In this document: positions 1-5,842 of the stretch, piece after piece
How positions within the stretch are numbered: the stretch's first letter is position 1
Layout: the number at the start of each line of letters is the position of its first letter
DNA from: Thioalkalivibrio sp.
GTDB lineage: Bacteria; Pseudomonadota; Gammaproteobacteria; Ectothiorhodospirales; Ectothiorhodospiraceae
Reading direction: 5' to 3'
DNA: 5,957 nt
NCBI GenBank assembly: GCA_007136145.1
Contig: SLHN01000277.1
Location: 1 to 5,957, forward strand
The notes under the pieces: generated by a model
Told to the model about the DNA's origin: nothing
The model's input: the letters and a program-made list of their open reading frames with translations, nothing else
The model's database searches: none
Translations under genes and position numbers: made by a program

Positions 1-2
1 GA

Positions 3-137
3 GACCTCGTCCTGTCTCTGAACCGGCGCGAGGTCGCGCAACTTGAGGATCTGGCGGCAGCTGCGGACGCTGGTCGTGGCGGACTGTTGCTGAATGTGCA
101 GCGCGGCAGCAGCGCGTTTTTCCTGATGTTGCAGTAG
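3..137 (+). CDS. Do/HtrA-family (DegP/DegQ/MucD-like) periplasmic serine protease, C-terminal fragment
   Basis: Only the last 44 codons and the TAG stop (135-137) are inside the window; the protein begins to the left. The reading frame ends in LLLNVQRGSSAFFLMLQ. This closely follows the end of the second PDZ domain in DegP/DegQ proteins, which finish with a beta strand, a hydrophobic-Gln-Arg-Gly turn and a final strand rich in Leu/Met/Gln. The preceding DLVLSLNRREV matches the family's GD-hydrophobic-N-x-x-x-V strand. Family knowledge: these are periplasmic ATP-independent proteases/chaperones for misfolded envelope proteins, and PDZ2 mediates oligomer assembly. The catalytic His-Asp-Ser triad lies outside the window, so activity and the exact subfamily cannot be judged. 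The gene converges on moaE with 83 bp between stop codons and no convincing hairpin-plus-T-tract terminator. Confidence 0.85.
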   Translation, partial: DLVLSLNRREVAQLEDLAAAADAGRGGLLLNVQRGSSAFFLMLQ

Positions 138-220
138 GGGGGGGCGGGACCGCGTCGACGTAGGTGTCGTCACGGGTGGCGGTGCGCCGATTGGTTCGCG
201 TGCCTTGAGGCAATGCCAGG

Positions 221-658
221 TCAGTGGCCCGGGGTGTTCTTTTCGACCCACTGCTCGCTGCCATCGGTCAGGCGTTCGCGTTTCCAGAATGTGGCCTCGT
301 GCTTCAGGCGCTCCAGGATCTCCGCACAGGCATCGCGGGCGGCGATGCGATGGGCCGACCATACCGCGACCAGAACCAGGGTATCAGCGGGATCGACCGC
401 CCCGATTCGGTGTGCGACTTCGCAGGTAATCGAAGGCCAGCGGGATTCCGCCTCGGCGACAATACGCTCGAGTTCGCGCTCGGTCATTCCCGGGTAGTGT
501 TCGAGAAACATCCCGCGCACATCGCGGTCATCATTGAAATCGCGCATGCGGCCGACGAAGACGCTGGCGGCGCCCAGTTTCTCCATCGGCAGGACTTGCT
601 CCCGCTTCCGGACCAGGTCCCAGGGGTCGAAGGGTTCGCCAATCAGGCGTACGCCCAC
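221..658 (-). CDS. moaE: MoaE, molybdopterin synthase catalytic (large) subunit
   Basis: The product has 145 residues, close to the usual ~150. MoaE pairs with thiocarboxylated MoaD and converts cyclic pyranopterin monophosphate into molybdopterin in the cytoplasm by adding two sulfurs. Seen in the sequence: GAASVFVGRMRDFN (residues 29-42) with the conserved Phe34 and Arg39; His103-Arg104 after VAVWSA; and the active-site helix LERLKHEATFWKRE with Lys119 and Lys126. These numbers coincide with the conserved residues I recall for E. coli MoaE. The start is GTG (658-656); GGGGGC at 670-665 on the minus strand, inside the end of moaD, can serve as its ribosome-binding site. It lies 3 bases after moaD, so the two are surely co-transcribed. 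The annotated end is TGA at 223-221. Confidence 0.97.
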   Translation of the reverse strand: MGVRLIGEPFDPWDLVRKREQVLPMEKLGAASVFVGRMRDFNDDRDVRGMFLEHYPGMTERELERIVAEAESRWPSITCEVAHRIGAVDPADTLVLVAVWSAHRIAARDACAEILERLKHEATFWKRERLTDGSEQWVEKNTPGH

Positions 659-661
659 GAA

Positions 662-895
662 TCAGCCCCCAGTCACCGGCGGGAAGAACGCGACTTCATC
701 GCCATCGGCGACCGGGGTGTCGAGCCGCGCATGGCTCTGATTCACGGCGGCCATCAAGCGCGGTGGTGGTGCCTCGCGATGGAGGTACATCCAGACATCC
801 GCCACGGTGCCGACTCCTTCCGTCACGGTAACCTGATCGCCTTCCCGGCCCAGGTCCTCGCGCAGGCGGGCAAAGTACTGAACGGTAATGGTCAC
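662..895 (-). CDS. moaD: MoaD, molybdopterin synthase sulfur-carrier (small) subunit
   Basis: A 77-residue ubiquitin-like protein that carries sulfur as a C-terminal thiocarboxylate to MoaE. The key evidence is the C-terminus: GDEVAFFPPVTGG (65-77) ends exactly in the exposed Gly-Gly that MoeB adenylates before sulfuration, as in MoaD and ThiS families. The N-terminal strand MTITVQYFARLRE is the first beta strand of the beta-grasp fold, and MAAVNQSHARLDTPVADGDE matches the family's central stretch. The start codon is GTG (895-893), chosen because AGGGG (906-902, minus strand) sits 6 bases upstream. It is the first gene of the leftward moaD-moaE pair and is divergent from moaC across 46 bp. 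moaA and moeB are not in the window. Confidence 0.96.
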   Translation of the reverse strand: MTITVQYFARLREDLGREGDQVTVTEGVGTVADVWMYLHREAPPPRLMAAVNQSHARLDTPVADGDEVAFFPPVTGG

Positions 896-941
896 GATAG
901 GCCCCTATAAATGGAAGTACAGGTAACGCATTATAACGCCC
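896..941. promoter_or_regulatory. Divergent moaD/moaC promoter region
   Basis: All control of both moa arms from within this window must act through these 46 bp or lie inside the coding ends. On the minus strand there is a perfect TATAAT (935-930). A start about seven bases beyond it would give moaD a leader of roughly 27 nt including its AGGGG ribosome-binding site. No good -35 is visible at 16-18 bp spacing (the region reads TGTGTG-like), so an activator may be needed. On the plus strand, TATAAA (906-911) would leave about 24 nt before moaC's ATG, again without a clear -35. The inverted repeat ATAGG-CC-CCTAT (897-908) overlaps the moaD ribosome-binding site. Promoter assignment is by motif only. 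Confidence 0.55.
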
Positions 942-1433
942 ATGAGCGAATTCACACATTTCGATCCGGCAGGGCAGGCACACATGGTCGATGTCGGCGG
1001 CAAGCCGACAAGCCACCGGGTGGCGATTGCCGAGGGCCGGATACGCATGATGGCCGAAACCGCTGCCCGGATACGCGCCGGGGATCACCGCAAGGGCGAC
1101 GTGCTCGGAATCGCCCGGATTGCCGGAATCATGGCCGCCAAGCGCACGGGTGAGCTGATACCGCTCTGTCACCCGATCGGGCTGACCCGTGTCGCGTTGG
1201 AGCTGGAGGCAGGTACTGATCACGTCCGTGTTCAGGCCACCTGCGAGGTTCAGGGCCAGACGGGTGTCGAGATGGAGGCGTTGACCGCCGTCAGCGTCGC
1301 TCTGCTCACCGTTTACGACATGTGCAAGGCGGTGGATCGGGGAATGCGTATCGAAGGCGTGCGCTTGCTGGAAAAACACGGAGGCCGCAGCGGAAGCTGG
1401 TTTGCCGAGTCCCAAGGGGGAGATGCGAAATGA
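942..1433 (+). CDS. moaC: MoaC, cyclic pyranopterin monophosphate synthase
   Basis: The product has 163 residues, the normal length. MoaC converts the MoaA product (3',8-cyclo-7,8-dihydro-GTP) into cyclic pyranopterin monophosphate, the substrate of the MoaD/MoaE synthase encoded on the opposite strand. Seen: THFDPAGQAHMVDVGGKPTS (5-24), the family opening; HRKGDVLGIARIAGIMAAKRT (49-69) with Lys51; LCHPIG with His77; GVEMEALTAVSVALLTVYDM (108-127) with Glu110 and Glu112; Asp126 and Lys129 in YDMCKAVD; and LLEKHGGRSG (142-151). The catalytic set is therefore intact. The ATG at 942 fits the E. coli N-terminus (MS-x-x-TH), yet no Shine-Dalgarno lies 5-10 bases upstream. Its TGA overlaps the asmA start as ATGA, so it heads the five-gene overlapping unit. 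Confidence 0.97.
   Translation: MSEFTHFDPAGQAHMVDVGGKPTSHRVAIAEGRIRMMAETAARIRAGDHRKGDVLGIARIAGIMAAKRTGELIPLCHPIGLTRVALELEAGTDHVRVQATCEVQGQTGVEMEALTAVSVALLTVYDMCKAVDRGMRIEGVRLLEKHGGRSGSWFAESQGGDAK
1414..1422 (+). promoter_or_regulatory. Ribosome-binding site that fixes the AsmA start
   Basis: AAGGGGGAG lies inside the last codons of moaC, seven bases before ATG at 1430. It decides the AsmA start: the open frame extends upstream to 1322 within moaC, but only the 1430 start has this site and places a typical membrane anchor directly at the N-terminus. Confidence 0.8.
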
Positions 1434-3700
1434 AATGGATCGGGCGTTTTCTGGGTCTGCTGGCCGCCCTTGTCGTGCTGGCCGTCATCGTGGCGGTCTA
1501 CCTGGTCGTCACCTTCGATCCCAACCTGTACAAGGATCGGATCGAGGACAAGGTGGCCGAGGTTACGGGACGGGCGCTGACCCTGGGGGGTAGCATCGAG
1601 CTGACGCTGTATCCATCCATCGGACTGCGTCTCGAGGATGTGCGTCTGGCCAATGCCGAAGGTTTCAGCGAGAAGCCTTTCGCGGAGTTCGGAGTTGTCG
1701 ATGTCGCCGTCGCCGCCTTGCCCCTGCTGCGCAACGAGATCGATGTAAGGCGCATAGAGGCGGATGGGGTCAGCATCCTTTTGGCGCGCAATGCGGATGG
1801 ACGCACGAACTGGGACGACCTGGTCGAGCGCATGGCGGGCACGGGTGACGATGTGGTTGCCGTGGATCGGAACGGCAGTGTCGCTCGCGCGACTACGGGC
1901 ATGCGCGATATTGCGATCGCGGGTCTGGACCTGACCAACCTTCGCGTCGAATGGGATGACCGGATGGATGGTCGGCGCGCGGTTCTGTCCGAGGCCAGCC
2001 TCGCGCTGCGTGGATTCCGACCGGCAACCGAGACACCCGTCACGTTCCAAGGGGCGGTATGGGTCAGGGACGACGACGCCGACCCGATCGAGCTGGATCT
2101 GGATCTCGAGGCCCGGATGAACCTGGATATCACCGCGGAGCGGTACTCGTTCCGGCGCCTGCAATCCGTGGTCGACCTGCGCCATCCCGCTTTGGAGCCT
2201 GAGGTCCGCGCACGCGTTGACGCGGACGTGGCTCTGGATCTGCGTCAGGCGGTCGCCCACGTTGAACGGCTATCCGCGCGTTTGTCCGACCTGCATCTCA
2301 CCGGTGACATCGAGATTAGTGGTCTCGATGAGGAGGTCCCGGAACTGCGGGCAGAATTGCGCAGTAACACCTTCAACATGCGTGAGTTGCTCACTAGCCT
2401 CGGCTTCGATGCTCCCGCGACGGCGGATCCCGAGGTGCTGAAACGCATGGCGCTGGAGCTTTCGTTATCGGGTACCCCGGAGCGCCTGGCGGTGGCCCCG
2501 ATCCTGATTACCCTGGACGATTCCAGTCTGCGCGGGGAGGCCGGGATTGACTTGTCCGGGGCGCGGCCCATGGTCAGTTTCACCATGATGGGCGACCGGA
2601 TCGATCTCGACCGTTACCTGCCGCCCGAGGTCGAGCAGGCGCGCGAAGCGGATATTCCGCCTGTGCCGCCAGGGGTACCGTCCGATCCACCCGCCCAGCT
2701 GCCGCCCGAGGTGGCGACGGACGATATACCGATTGATCTCCCCGCTGAACTGATGCGTGCCTTCGACATGGATGGCAATCTGCGGCTTGACGTCCTCACG
2801 GTGCTGGGCCTGACGCTGGAGGGTATTGAAGTCAAACTGCGTGCCCGTGACGGCCAGTGGCAGGTGGATCCGCTGATCGGCAGAGGTTACCAGGGGCACC
2901 TCGAAAGCAGGATCACACTCGACGCCCGTCGCGCAACGCCGCGCTATGCGGCCAATGTGCGGCTGCAGGGGGTCGCCATCGGGGATTTGCTGAAAGCGCT
3001 GCGCGGCGAGGAATCGAAACTCGTGGGTACTGGTAATCTTGCCCTGGATATCGCTGCGACGGGCGCCAGTGTCGGCGCGTTGACCGCAAGCCTGAACGGC
3101 ACAGGGCAGATGCGTTTCGAGGACGGGGCCGTCCGTGGCATCAACATTGCGCGCATCATCCGGCATGCGGATGCACGGCTTCGCGGTGAGAGACCGGAGG
3201 ACGATGGGCAACCGAATCAGACCGACTTTACCGAGCTGGGCGGTTCCTTTCGCATCGAGGATGGTGTCGTACGCAACGATGACCTGGTGGCAAATTCACC
3301 GTTGCTGCGTGTCTCCGGGCGCGGTTCCGCCGATCTCCCGCGGCAGAGGCTCGATTACCGGGTGGACACCACGCTCGTGGATACGATCGAAGGGCAGGGT
3401 GGACGCAGCCTCGACGAATTGCGCGGCGTGAACCTCCCGATCCGCATCAGCGGGACGTTCTCCGAACCGCGCTTCCGGCTGGACCTCGACGACGTGGTAC
3501 GCGAGCGCGTCGATGAGCGGGTACGGCGGGAAACCGAGCGCCTGCAGCAGCGTTTGCTCGATCGTCTCGGTGGGGGTGATCGCGATGATTCCGGCGCGGT
3601 CGATGGACAGGAGAAGCCGGACGGCAAGCCGTCGGGTTCGCGTAGTCTCGATGAAGAGCTCGACCTGTTGCGTGAGCGTGGCCGGAGTCTGTTCCGGTAG
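1430..3700 (+). CDS. AsmA-family envelope protein
   Basis: The product is 756 residues from ATG 1430, longer than E. coli AsmA (617). Residues 8-28 form one hydrophobic membrane anchor after MKWIGRF, so the bulk should be periplasmic. The AsmA N-terminal signature follows: FDPNLYKDRIEDKVAEVTGR (29-48), then LTLGGSIELTLYPSIGLRLE (50-69) and a VALLPLL-like VAVAALPLLRNEIDVRRIEA (92-111). The middle is repetitive amphipathic beta sequence interrupted by a proline-rich hinge (410-428). The C-terminal AsmA domain has NGTGQMRFEDGAVRGINIARI (556-576) and GSFRIEDGVVRNDDLVANSP (605-624). It ends in a charged tail (686-756) rich in Arg/Glu/Asp. Family knowledge: AsmA-like proteins form elongated hydrophobic grooves linked to outer-membrane biogenesis and phospholipid movement between membranes. 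Start and stop overlap its neighbours by 4 and 1 bases. The exact substrate is unknown; asmA is a fair symbol only in the broad sense. Confidence 0.9.
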   Translation: MKWIGRFLGLLAALVVLAVIVAVYLVVTFDPNLYKDRIEDKVAEVTGRALTLGGSIELTLYPSIGLRLEDVRLANAEGFSEKPFAEFGVVDVAVAALPLLRNEIDVRRIEADGVSILLARNADGRTNWDDLVERMAGTGDDVVAVDRNGSVARATTGMRDIAIAGLDLTNLRVEWDDRMDGRRAVLSEASLALRGFRPATETPVTFQGAVWVRDDDADPIELDLDLEARMNLDITAERYSFRRLQSVVDLRHPALEPEVRARVDADVALDLRQAVAHVERLSARLSDLHLTGDIEISGLDEEVPELRAELRSNTFNMRELLTSLGFDAPATADPEVLKRMALELSLSGTPERLAVAPILITLDDSSLRGEAGIDLSGARPMVSFTMMGDRIDLDRYLPPEVEQAREADIPPVPPGVPSDPPAQLPPEVATDDIPIDLPAELMRAFDMDGNLRLDVLTVLGLTLEGIEVKLRARDGQWQVDPLIGRGYQGHLESRITLDARRATPRYAANVRLQGVAIGDLLKALRGEESKLVGTGNLALDIAATGASVGALTASLNGTGQMRFEDGAVRGINIARIIRHADARLRGERPEDDGQPNQTDFTELGGSFRIEDGVVRNDDLVANSPLLRVSGRGSADLPRQRLDYRVDTTLVDTIEGQGGRSLDELRGVNLPIRISGTFSEPRFRLDLDDVVRERVDERVRRETERLQQRLLDRLGGGDRDDSGAVDGQEKPDGKPSGSRSLDEELDLLRERGRSLFR

Positions 3701-4302
3701 TGCCGTTACGCTGCTGCTGGCGGTGGTTCTGGTGGATGCTCGTGTGCCTGACCGGCCCGGCATCCGCCGTTGCAGCCGAGGATATCGTGGTTTCCTTCGA
3801 CGGCGCCCGTCTCGAGTTCCGGTTCGATGTCCTGGTGCAGGCGCCGTCGGCTGATGTCGTGGCGGTGGTGCATGACTACGAACGCCTCGACCGCGTGCTT
3901 CCGTTGGTGGTCGAGAGCCGCGCTCTCGGACCATCCGGCGATGGGGTCGAGCGCGTGTTCACGCTCATGCGAGGGTGCCTGTTGTTCGTCTGTCGCGAGG
4001 TGCCTCATACCATCGATGTCCGCCGCGTGAACGGCAGCTGGTCGTCCGGCATCACGGTGCCGGATCTGAGCCGAGTGCGCTGCGGGCAGTTTTCCTGGCG
4101 CATCGATGAGGACGATACCGACGCGGCTCGCTCGCGCATCCGTATGCACGGCTATCTCGAGCCCGATTTCCGTGTTCCGGCCCTGCTCGGCTCGACACTG
4201 GTTCAATGGTGGGTTCGTGGCGAGTTCGATCGCAGTATCGACCGAATCGAGCATGCGGCTCGCACCCGGGATTCCCTTGCTCTCCCTGCGTCGCTGCCAT
4301 GA
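3700..4302 (+). CDS. Exported START-like/SRPBCC (polyketide cyclase-fold) family protein
   Basis: A 200-residue product starting at GTG 3700, whose G is the last base of the asmA TAG stop; an in-frame stop at 3673 rules out an earlier start. Residues 1-26 look like a Sec signal peptide: an Arg near the start, a hydrophobic Trp/Leu/Val core, and ASAVAA before Glu27 as the likely cleavage site. There is no proper lipobox. The mature part reads as an SRPBCC fold: FRFDVLVQAPSADVVAVVHD (40-59), an opening strand and helix, then YERLDRVLPLVVESRAL, the RGCLLFVCREV strand (91-101), a strand around VRCGQFSWRID (127-136), GYLEPDFRVPALLG (151-164) and an amphipathic C-terminal helix. Family knowledge: the fold encloses a cavity for hydrophobic ligands. 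Cys93, Cys98 and Cys128 could form a disulfide in the periplasm (inference). The ribosome-binding site (GGAG, 3683-3686) is distant, so coupling to asmA translation is likely. ATG at 3736 is a less likely start because it removes the Arg-bearing start of the signal peptide. Ligand and role are unknown. Confidence 0.85.
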   Translation: MPLRCCWRWFWWMLVCLTGPASAVAAEDIVVSFDGARLEFRFDVLVQAPSADVVAVVHDYERLDRVLPLVVESRALGPSGDGVERVFTLMRGCLLFVCREVPHTIDVRRVNGSWSSGITVPDLSRVRCGQFSWRIDEDDTDAARSRIRMHGYLEPDFRVPALLGSTLVQWWVRGEFDRSIDRIEHAARTRDSLALPASLP

Positions 4303-5348
4303 ACGAATTTGCCGAGCGCCTGCTGGACTGGTTCGATGTTCACGGTCGGCACGACCTGCCGTGGCAACGCCCGCGCTCACCCTACCGCGTCTGGGTCTCT
4401 GAAATCATGCTGCAGCAGACCCGGGTCGAGACGGTGATACCCTATTTCCAGACCTTCATCCAGCGTTTCCCAGGCGTCGGGCAACTGGCGGTTGCATCGC
4501 TCGATGACGTGCTGCACCTATGGTCCGGTCTGGGCTATTACGCGCGGGCGCGCAATATGCATCATGCGGCGCGGGTGGTCGTGGAAGAACACGGTGGCGA
4601 GCTGCCAGCGGATCGTGCCGCACTGGAGCGGCTGCCGGGTATCGGCCGGTCGACCGCCGCGGCGATCCTGGCGCAGGCCCACGGACAACGAGAAGCCATC
4701 CTCGACGGCAACGCGCGGCGCGTCCTCGCCCGGCACGCCGCAGTCGAGGGCTGGGCGGGGAGCACTTCGGTTCAGCGCCGGCTCTGGGAAATTGCCGAAT
4801 CGCGGCTGCCCGACCGGCGCATGGCCGATTACACCCAGGCCATGATGGACCTCGGTGCCACGCTGTGTACCCGCGGTCGCGCGGCGTGTTCGCGTTGTCC
4901 GGTCGCCTCGGATTGTCAGGCTCTCGCGCAGGGCCGGGTCGCCGAATTGCCCACGTCGCGATCGCCGAAGGTGCTGCCGGTGCGGACGCGTTGGGCCGCG
5001 ATGGTGCTTGCACCCGAAGGCGTGTACCTCGAGCGCCGTGCCGCCGCGGGCATCTGGGGTGGTTTGTACAGCCTGCCCGAGGCAAGCGAAGCACCGGCTC
5101 TGCGCGACGCCATTCTTTCGCGCTGGACCAGTGCTCGGGAGGTACGGCAGGATCCCGATGACCGCATCGACCATGTCTTCAGCCATTATCGGCTGGACCT
5201 GAGGATTCTGCGTTTCCGGCTCCCGGCGGCAGGGTGTGGGATCATGGAAGGCGATGGAGCGATCTGGTATAACACGCGGCTTCCGGTGCGGGTCGGTTTG
5301 CCGGCCCCCGTCGCACGCTTTCTGGAAGATCAGGGGAATAACGAGTAA
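4299..5348 (+). CDS. mutY: MutY, A/G-specific adenine DNA glycosylase
   Basis: The product has 349 residues, matching E. coli MutY (350). It removes adenine mispaired with 8-oxoguanine, preventing G:C to T:A mutation. All key parts are visible: Glu35 in VSEIMLQQTRVET (33-45), the general acid; SGLGYYARARN (76-86); the helix-hairpin-helix LPGIGRSTAAAI (112-123); Asp136 in ILDGNARRV, the catalytic Asp; and the 4Fe-4S loop Cys190-x6-Cys197-x2-Cys200-x5-Cys206. The C-terminal NUDIX-like 8-oxoG recognition domain has GVYLERRAAAGIWGGLYSLP (241-260) and the Phe-Ser-His motif at 294-296. ATG at 4299 is the start because it fits the family N-terminus (x-F-x-x-x-L-L-x-W-F) and forms the ATGA overlap with the upstream stop. 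The frame is open upstream to 4206 but that part lies inside the SRPBCC gene. No strong ribosome-binding site precedes it, so translation probably depends on coupling. Confidence 0.98.
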   Translation: MNEFAERLLDWFDVHGRHDLPWQRPRSPYRVWVSEIMLQQTRVETVIPYFQTFIQRFPGVGQLAVASLDDVLHLWSGLGYYARARNMHHAARVVVEEHGGELPADRAALERLPGIGRSTAAAILAQAHGQREAILDGNARRVLARHAAVEGWAGSTSVQRRLWEIAESRLPDRRMADYTQAMMDLGATLCTRGRAACSRCPVASDCQALAQGRVAELPTSRSPKVLPVRTRWAAMVLAPEGVYLERRAAAGIWGGLYSLPEASEAPALRDAILSRWTSAREVRQDPDDRIDHVFSHYRLDLRILRFRLPAAGCGIMEGDGAIWYNTRLPVRVGLPAPVARFLEDQGNNE

Positions 5349-5626
5349 TGGCGCGAACTGTGAACTGTGTGTACCTGGGTCGCGAGGCGGAAGGCCTGGC
5401 TGTTCCGACCTACCCGGGTGAACTTGGCAAGAAAATCTATGCGAACGTCTCCAAGGAGGCGTGGCAGATGTGGCTAAAGCACCAGACCATGCTGATCAAC
5501 GAATACCGGCTCAGCCCGGTCGAGCCCAAGGCCCGCAAGTTTCTCGAGGAGGAGATGGAGAAATTCTTCTTCCAGGGCGGCGCCGCGAAGCCCGAGGGTT
5601 ATGTGGATCCCAACCAGGGTAAATGA
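5348..5626 (+). CDS. yggX: YggX, probable Fe(II)-trafficking / Fe-S protection protein
   Basis: A 92-residue product (E. coli 91), cytoplasmic. Seen: MARTVNCVYLGREAEGL with the conserved Cys7 and the REAEG motif, YPGELGKKIYANVSKEAW (22-39), QTMLINEYRL (46-55) and the conserved end around EGYVDP (83-88). YggX family members protect labile Fe-S clusters such as those of dehydratases from oxidative damage and are linked to iron handling; in enterics the gene is under SoxRS control and sits directly after mutY, as here. Its ATG shares the final A of the mutY TAA (TAATG), and AGGGG at 5332-5336 inside mutY provides a ribosome-binding site. In E. coli mltC follows yggX; here the next gene is tRNA-Phe instead. 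I see no SoxS box in the window. Confidence 0.97.
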   Translation: MARTVNCVYLGREAEGLAVPTYPGELGKKIYANVSKEAWQMWLKHQTMLINEYRLSPVEPKARKFLEEEMEKFFFQGGAAKPEGYVDPNQGK

Positions 5627-5644
5627 CCGGGCTCATTGTGCTCT

Positions 5645-5658
5645 GGGTGCATGCACCC
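5645..5658. repeat. Perfect 14-bp palindrome between yggX and the tRNA promoter
   Basis: GGGTGCATGCACCC equals its own reverse complement. It begins 18 bases after the yggX stop and ends two bases before the TTGACT -35 element of the tRNA promoter. No T-run follows it (the next bases are GCTTGACT), so it is not a standard intrinsic terminator. A protein operator, a weak or factor-assisted stop for the upstream operon, or chance are all possible. Confidence 0.5.
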
Positions 5659-5660
5659 GC

Positions 5661-5689
5661 TTGACTGGCGGCGTTACTGCCGGTTTAAT
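5661..5689 (+). promoter_or_regulatory. Sigma70 promoter of tRNA-Phe
   Basis: TTGACT (5661-5666, five of six consensus bases) and TTTAAT (5684-5689, five of six) are separated by exactly 17 bp. Transcription would begin near 5695-5697, giving a 5' leader of about 30 nt to be removed by RNase P. The bases right after the -10 are ACGCCCC, a GC-rich discriminator of the kind found at stringently controlled stable-RNA promoters. This is a motif call with no experimental support. Confidence 0.75.
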
Positions 5690-5727
5690 ACGCCCCTTCG
5701 CCTTCGGACGACCTCGTTCAAGGTTCC

Positions 5728-5803
5728 GGCCAGGTAGCTCAGTCGGTAGAGCAGGGGATTGAAAATCCCCGTGTCGGCGGTTCGATTCCGTCCCTGGCCA
5801 CCA
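5728..5803 (+). tRNA. tRNA-Phe (anticodon GAA), CCA encoded
   Basis: A complete 76-nt cloverleaf can be folded by eye. The acceptor stem is GGCCAGG with CCTGGCC; the D arm is GCTC-AGTCGGTA-GAGC; the anticodon arm is GGGGA-TTGAAAA-TCCCC with GAA at positions 34-36; the variable loop is GTGTC; the T arm is GGCGG-TTCGATT-CCGTC with one G-U pair. The discriminator is A73 and the CCA end is encoded (5801-5803). U33, the TTCGA T-loop and A37 are all in place. GAA reads UUC/UUU for phenylalanine. Its own promoter and terminator flank it. Position after mutY-yggX resembles the tRNA-Phe (pheV) neighbourhood of enterics. Confidence 0.98.
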
Positions 5804-5818
5804 TCTATTCAAATACTT

Positions 5819-5842
5819 AACCCGCCATGCGCGGGTTTTTTT
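5819..5842 (+). terminator. Intrinsic terminator after tRNA-Phe
   Basis: A seven-base-pair stem AACCCGC / GCGGGTT (5819-5825 with 5831-5837) closes a CATGC loop and runs straight into seven consecutive T (5836-5842). It lies 15 bases after the CCA end, the expected place for the tRNA transcript to stop. Confidence 0.88.

Noticed and set aside
137..144. Run of eight G at the end of the protease gene
   Set aside because: A homopolymer like this can vary by slippage, but it starts with the last base of the stop codon and lies between convergent genes, so slippage would not change any protein.
201..212. TGCC-TTGA-GGCA hairpin between the protease gene and moaE
   Set aside because: Only four base pairs and no T-run on either strand; not a credible terminator.
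224..910. Plus-strand open frame of 228 codons over moaE and moaD
   Set aside because: It lies opposite two clearly recognised genes with intact active-site motifs, and its translation shows no family signature; it is a shadow caused by high GC content.
1322..1429. Upstream extension of the AsmA frame into moaC
   Set aside because: The added 36 residues are the out-of-frame reading of moaC's conserved C-terminus; the ATG at 1430 has a strong ribosome-binding site and directly precedes the membrane anchor.
1313..2260. Minus-strand open frame of 315 codons opposite moaC/asmA
   Set aside because: Opposite a coherent AsmA reading frame, low-complexity His/Gln/Arg-rich translation, no ribosome-binding site that stands out.
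4206..4298. Upstream extension of the MutY frame
   Set aside because: It overlaps the SRPBCC coding region by about 90 bases and is absent from the family; ATG 4299 gives the normal N-terminus and the common ATGA overlap.
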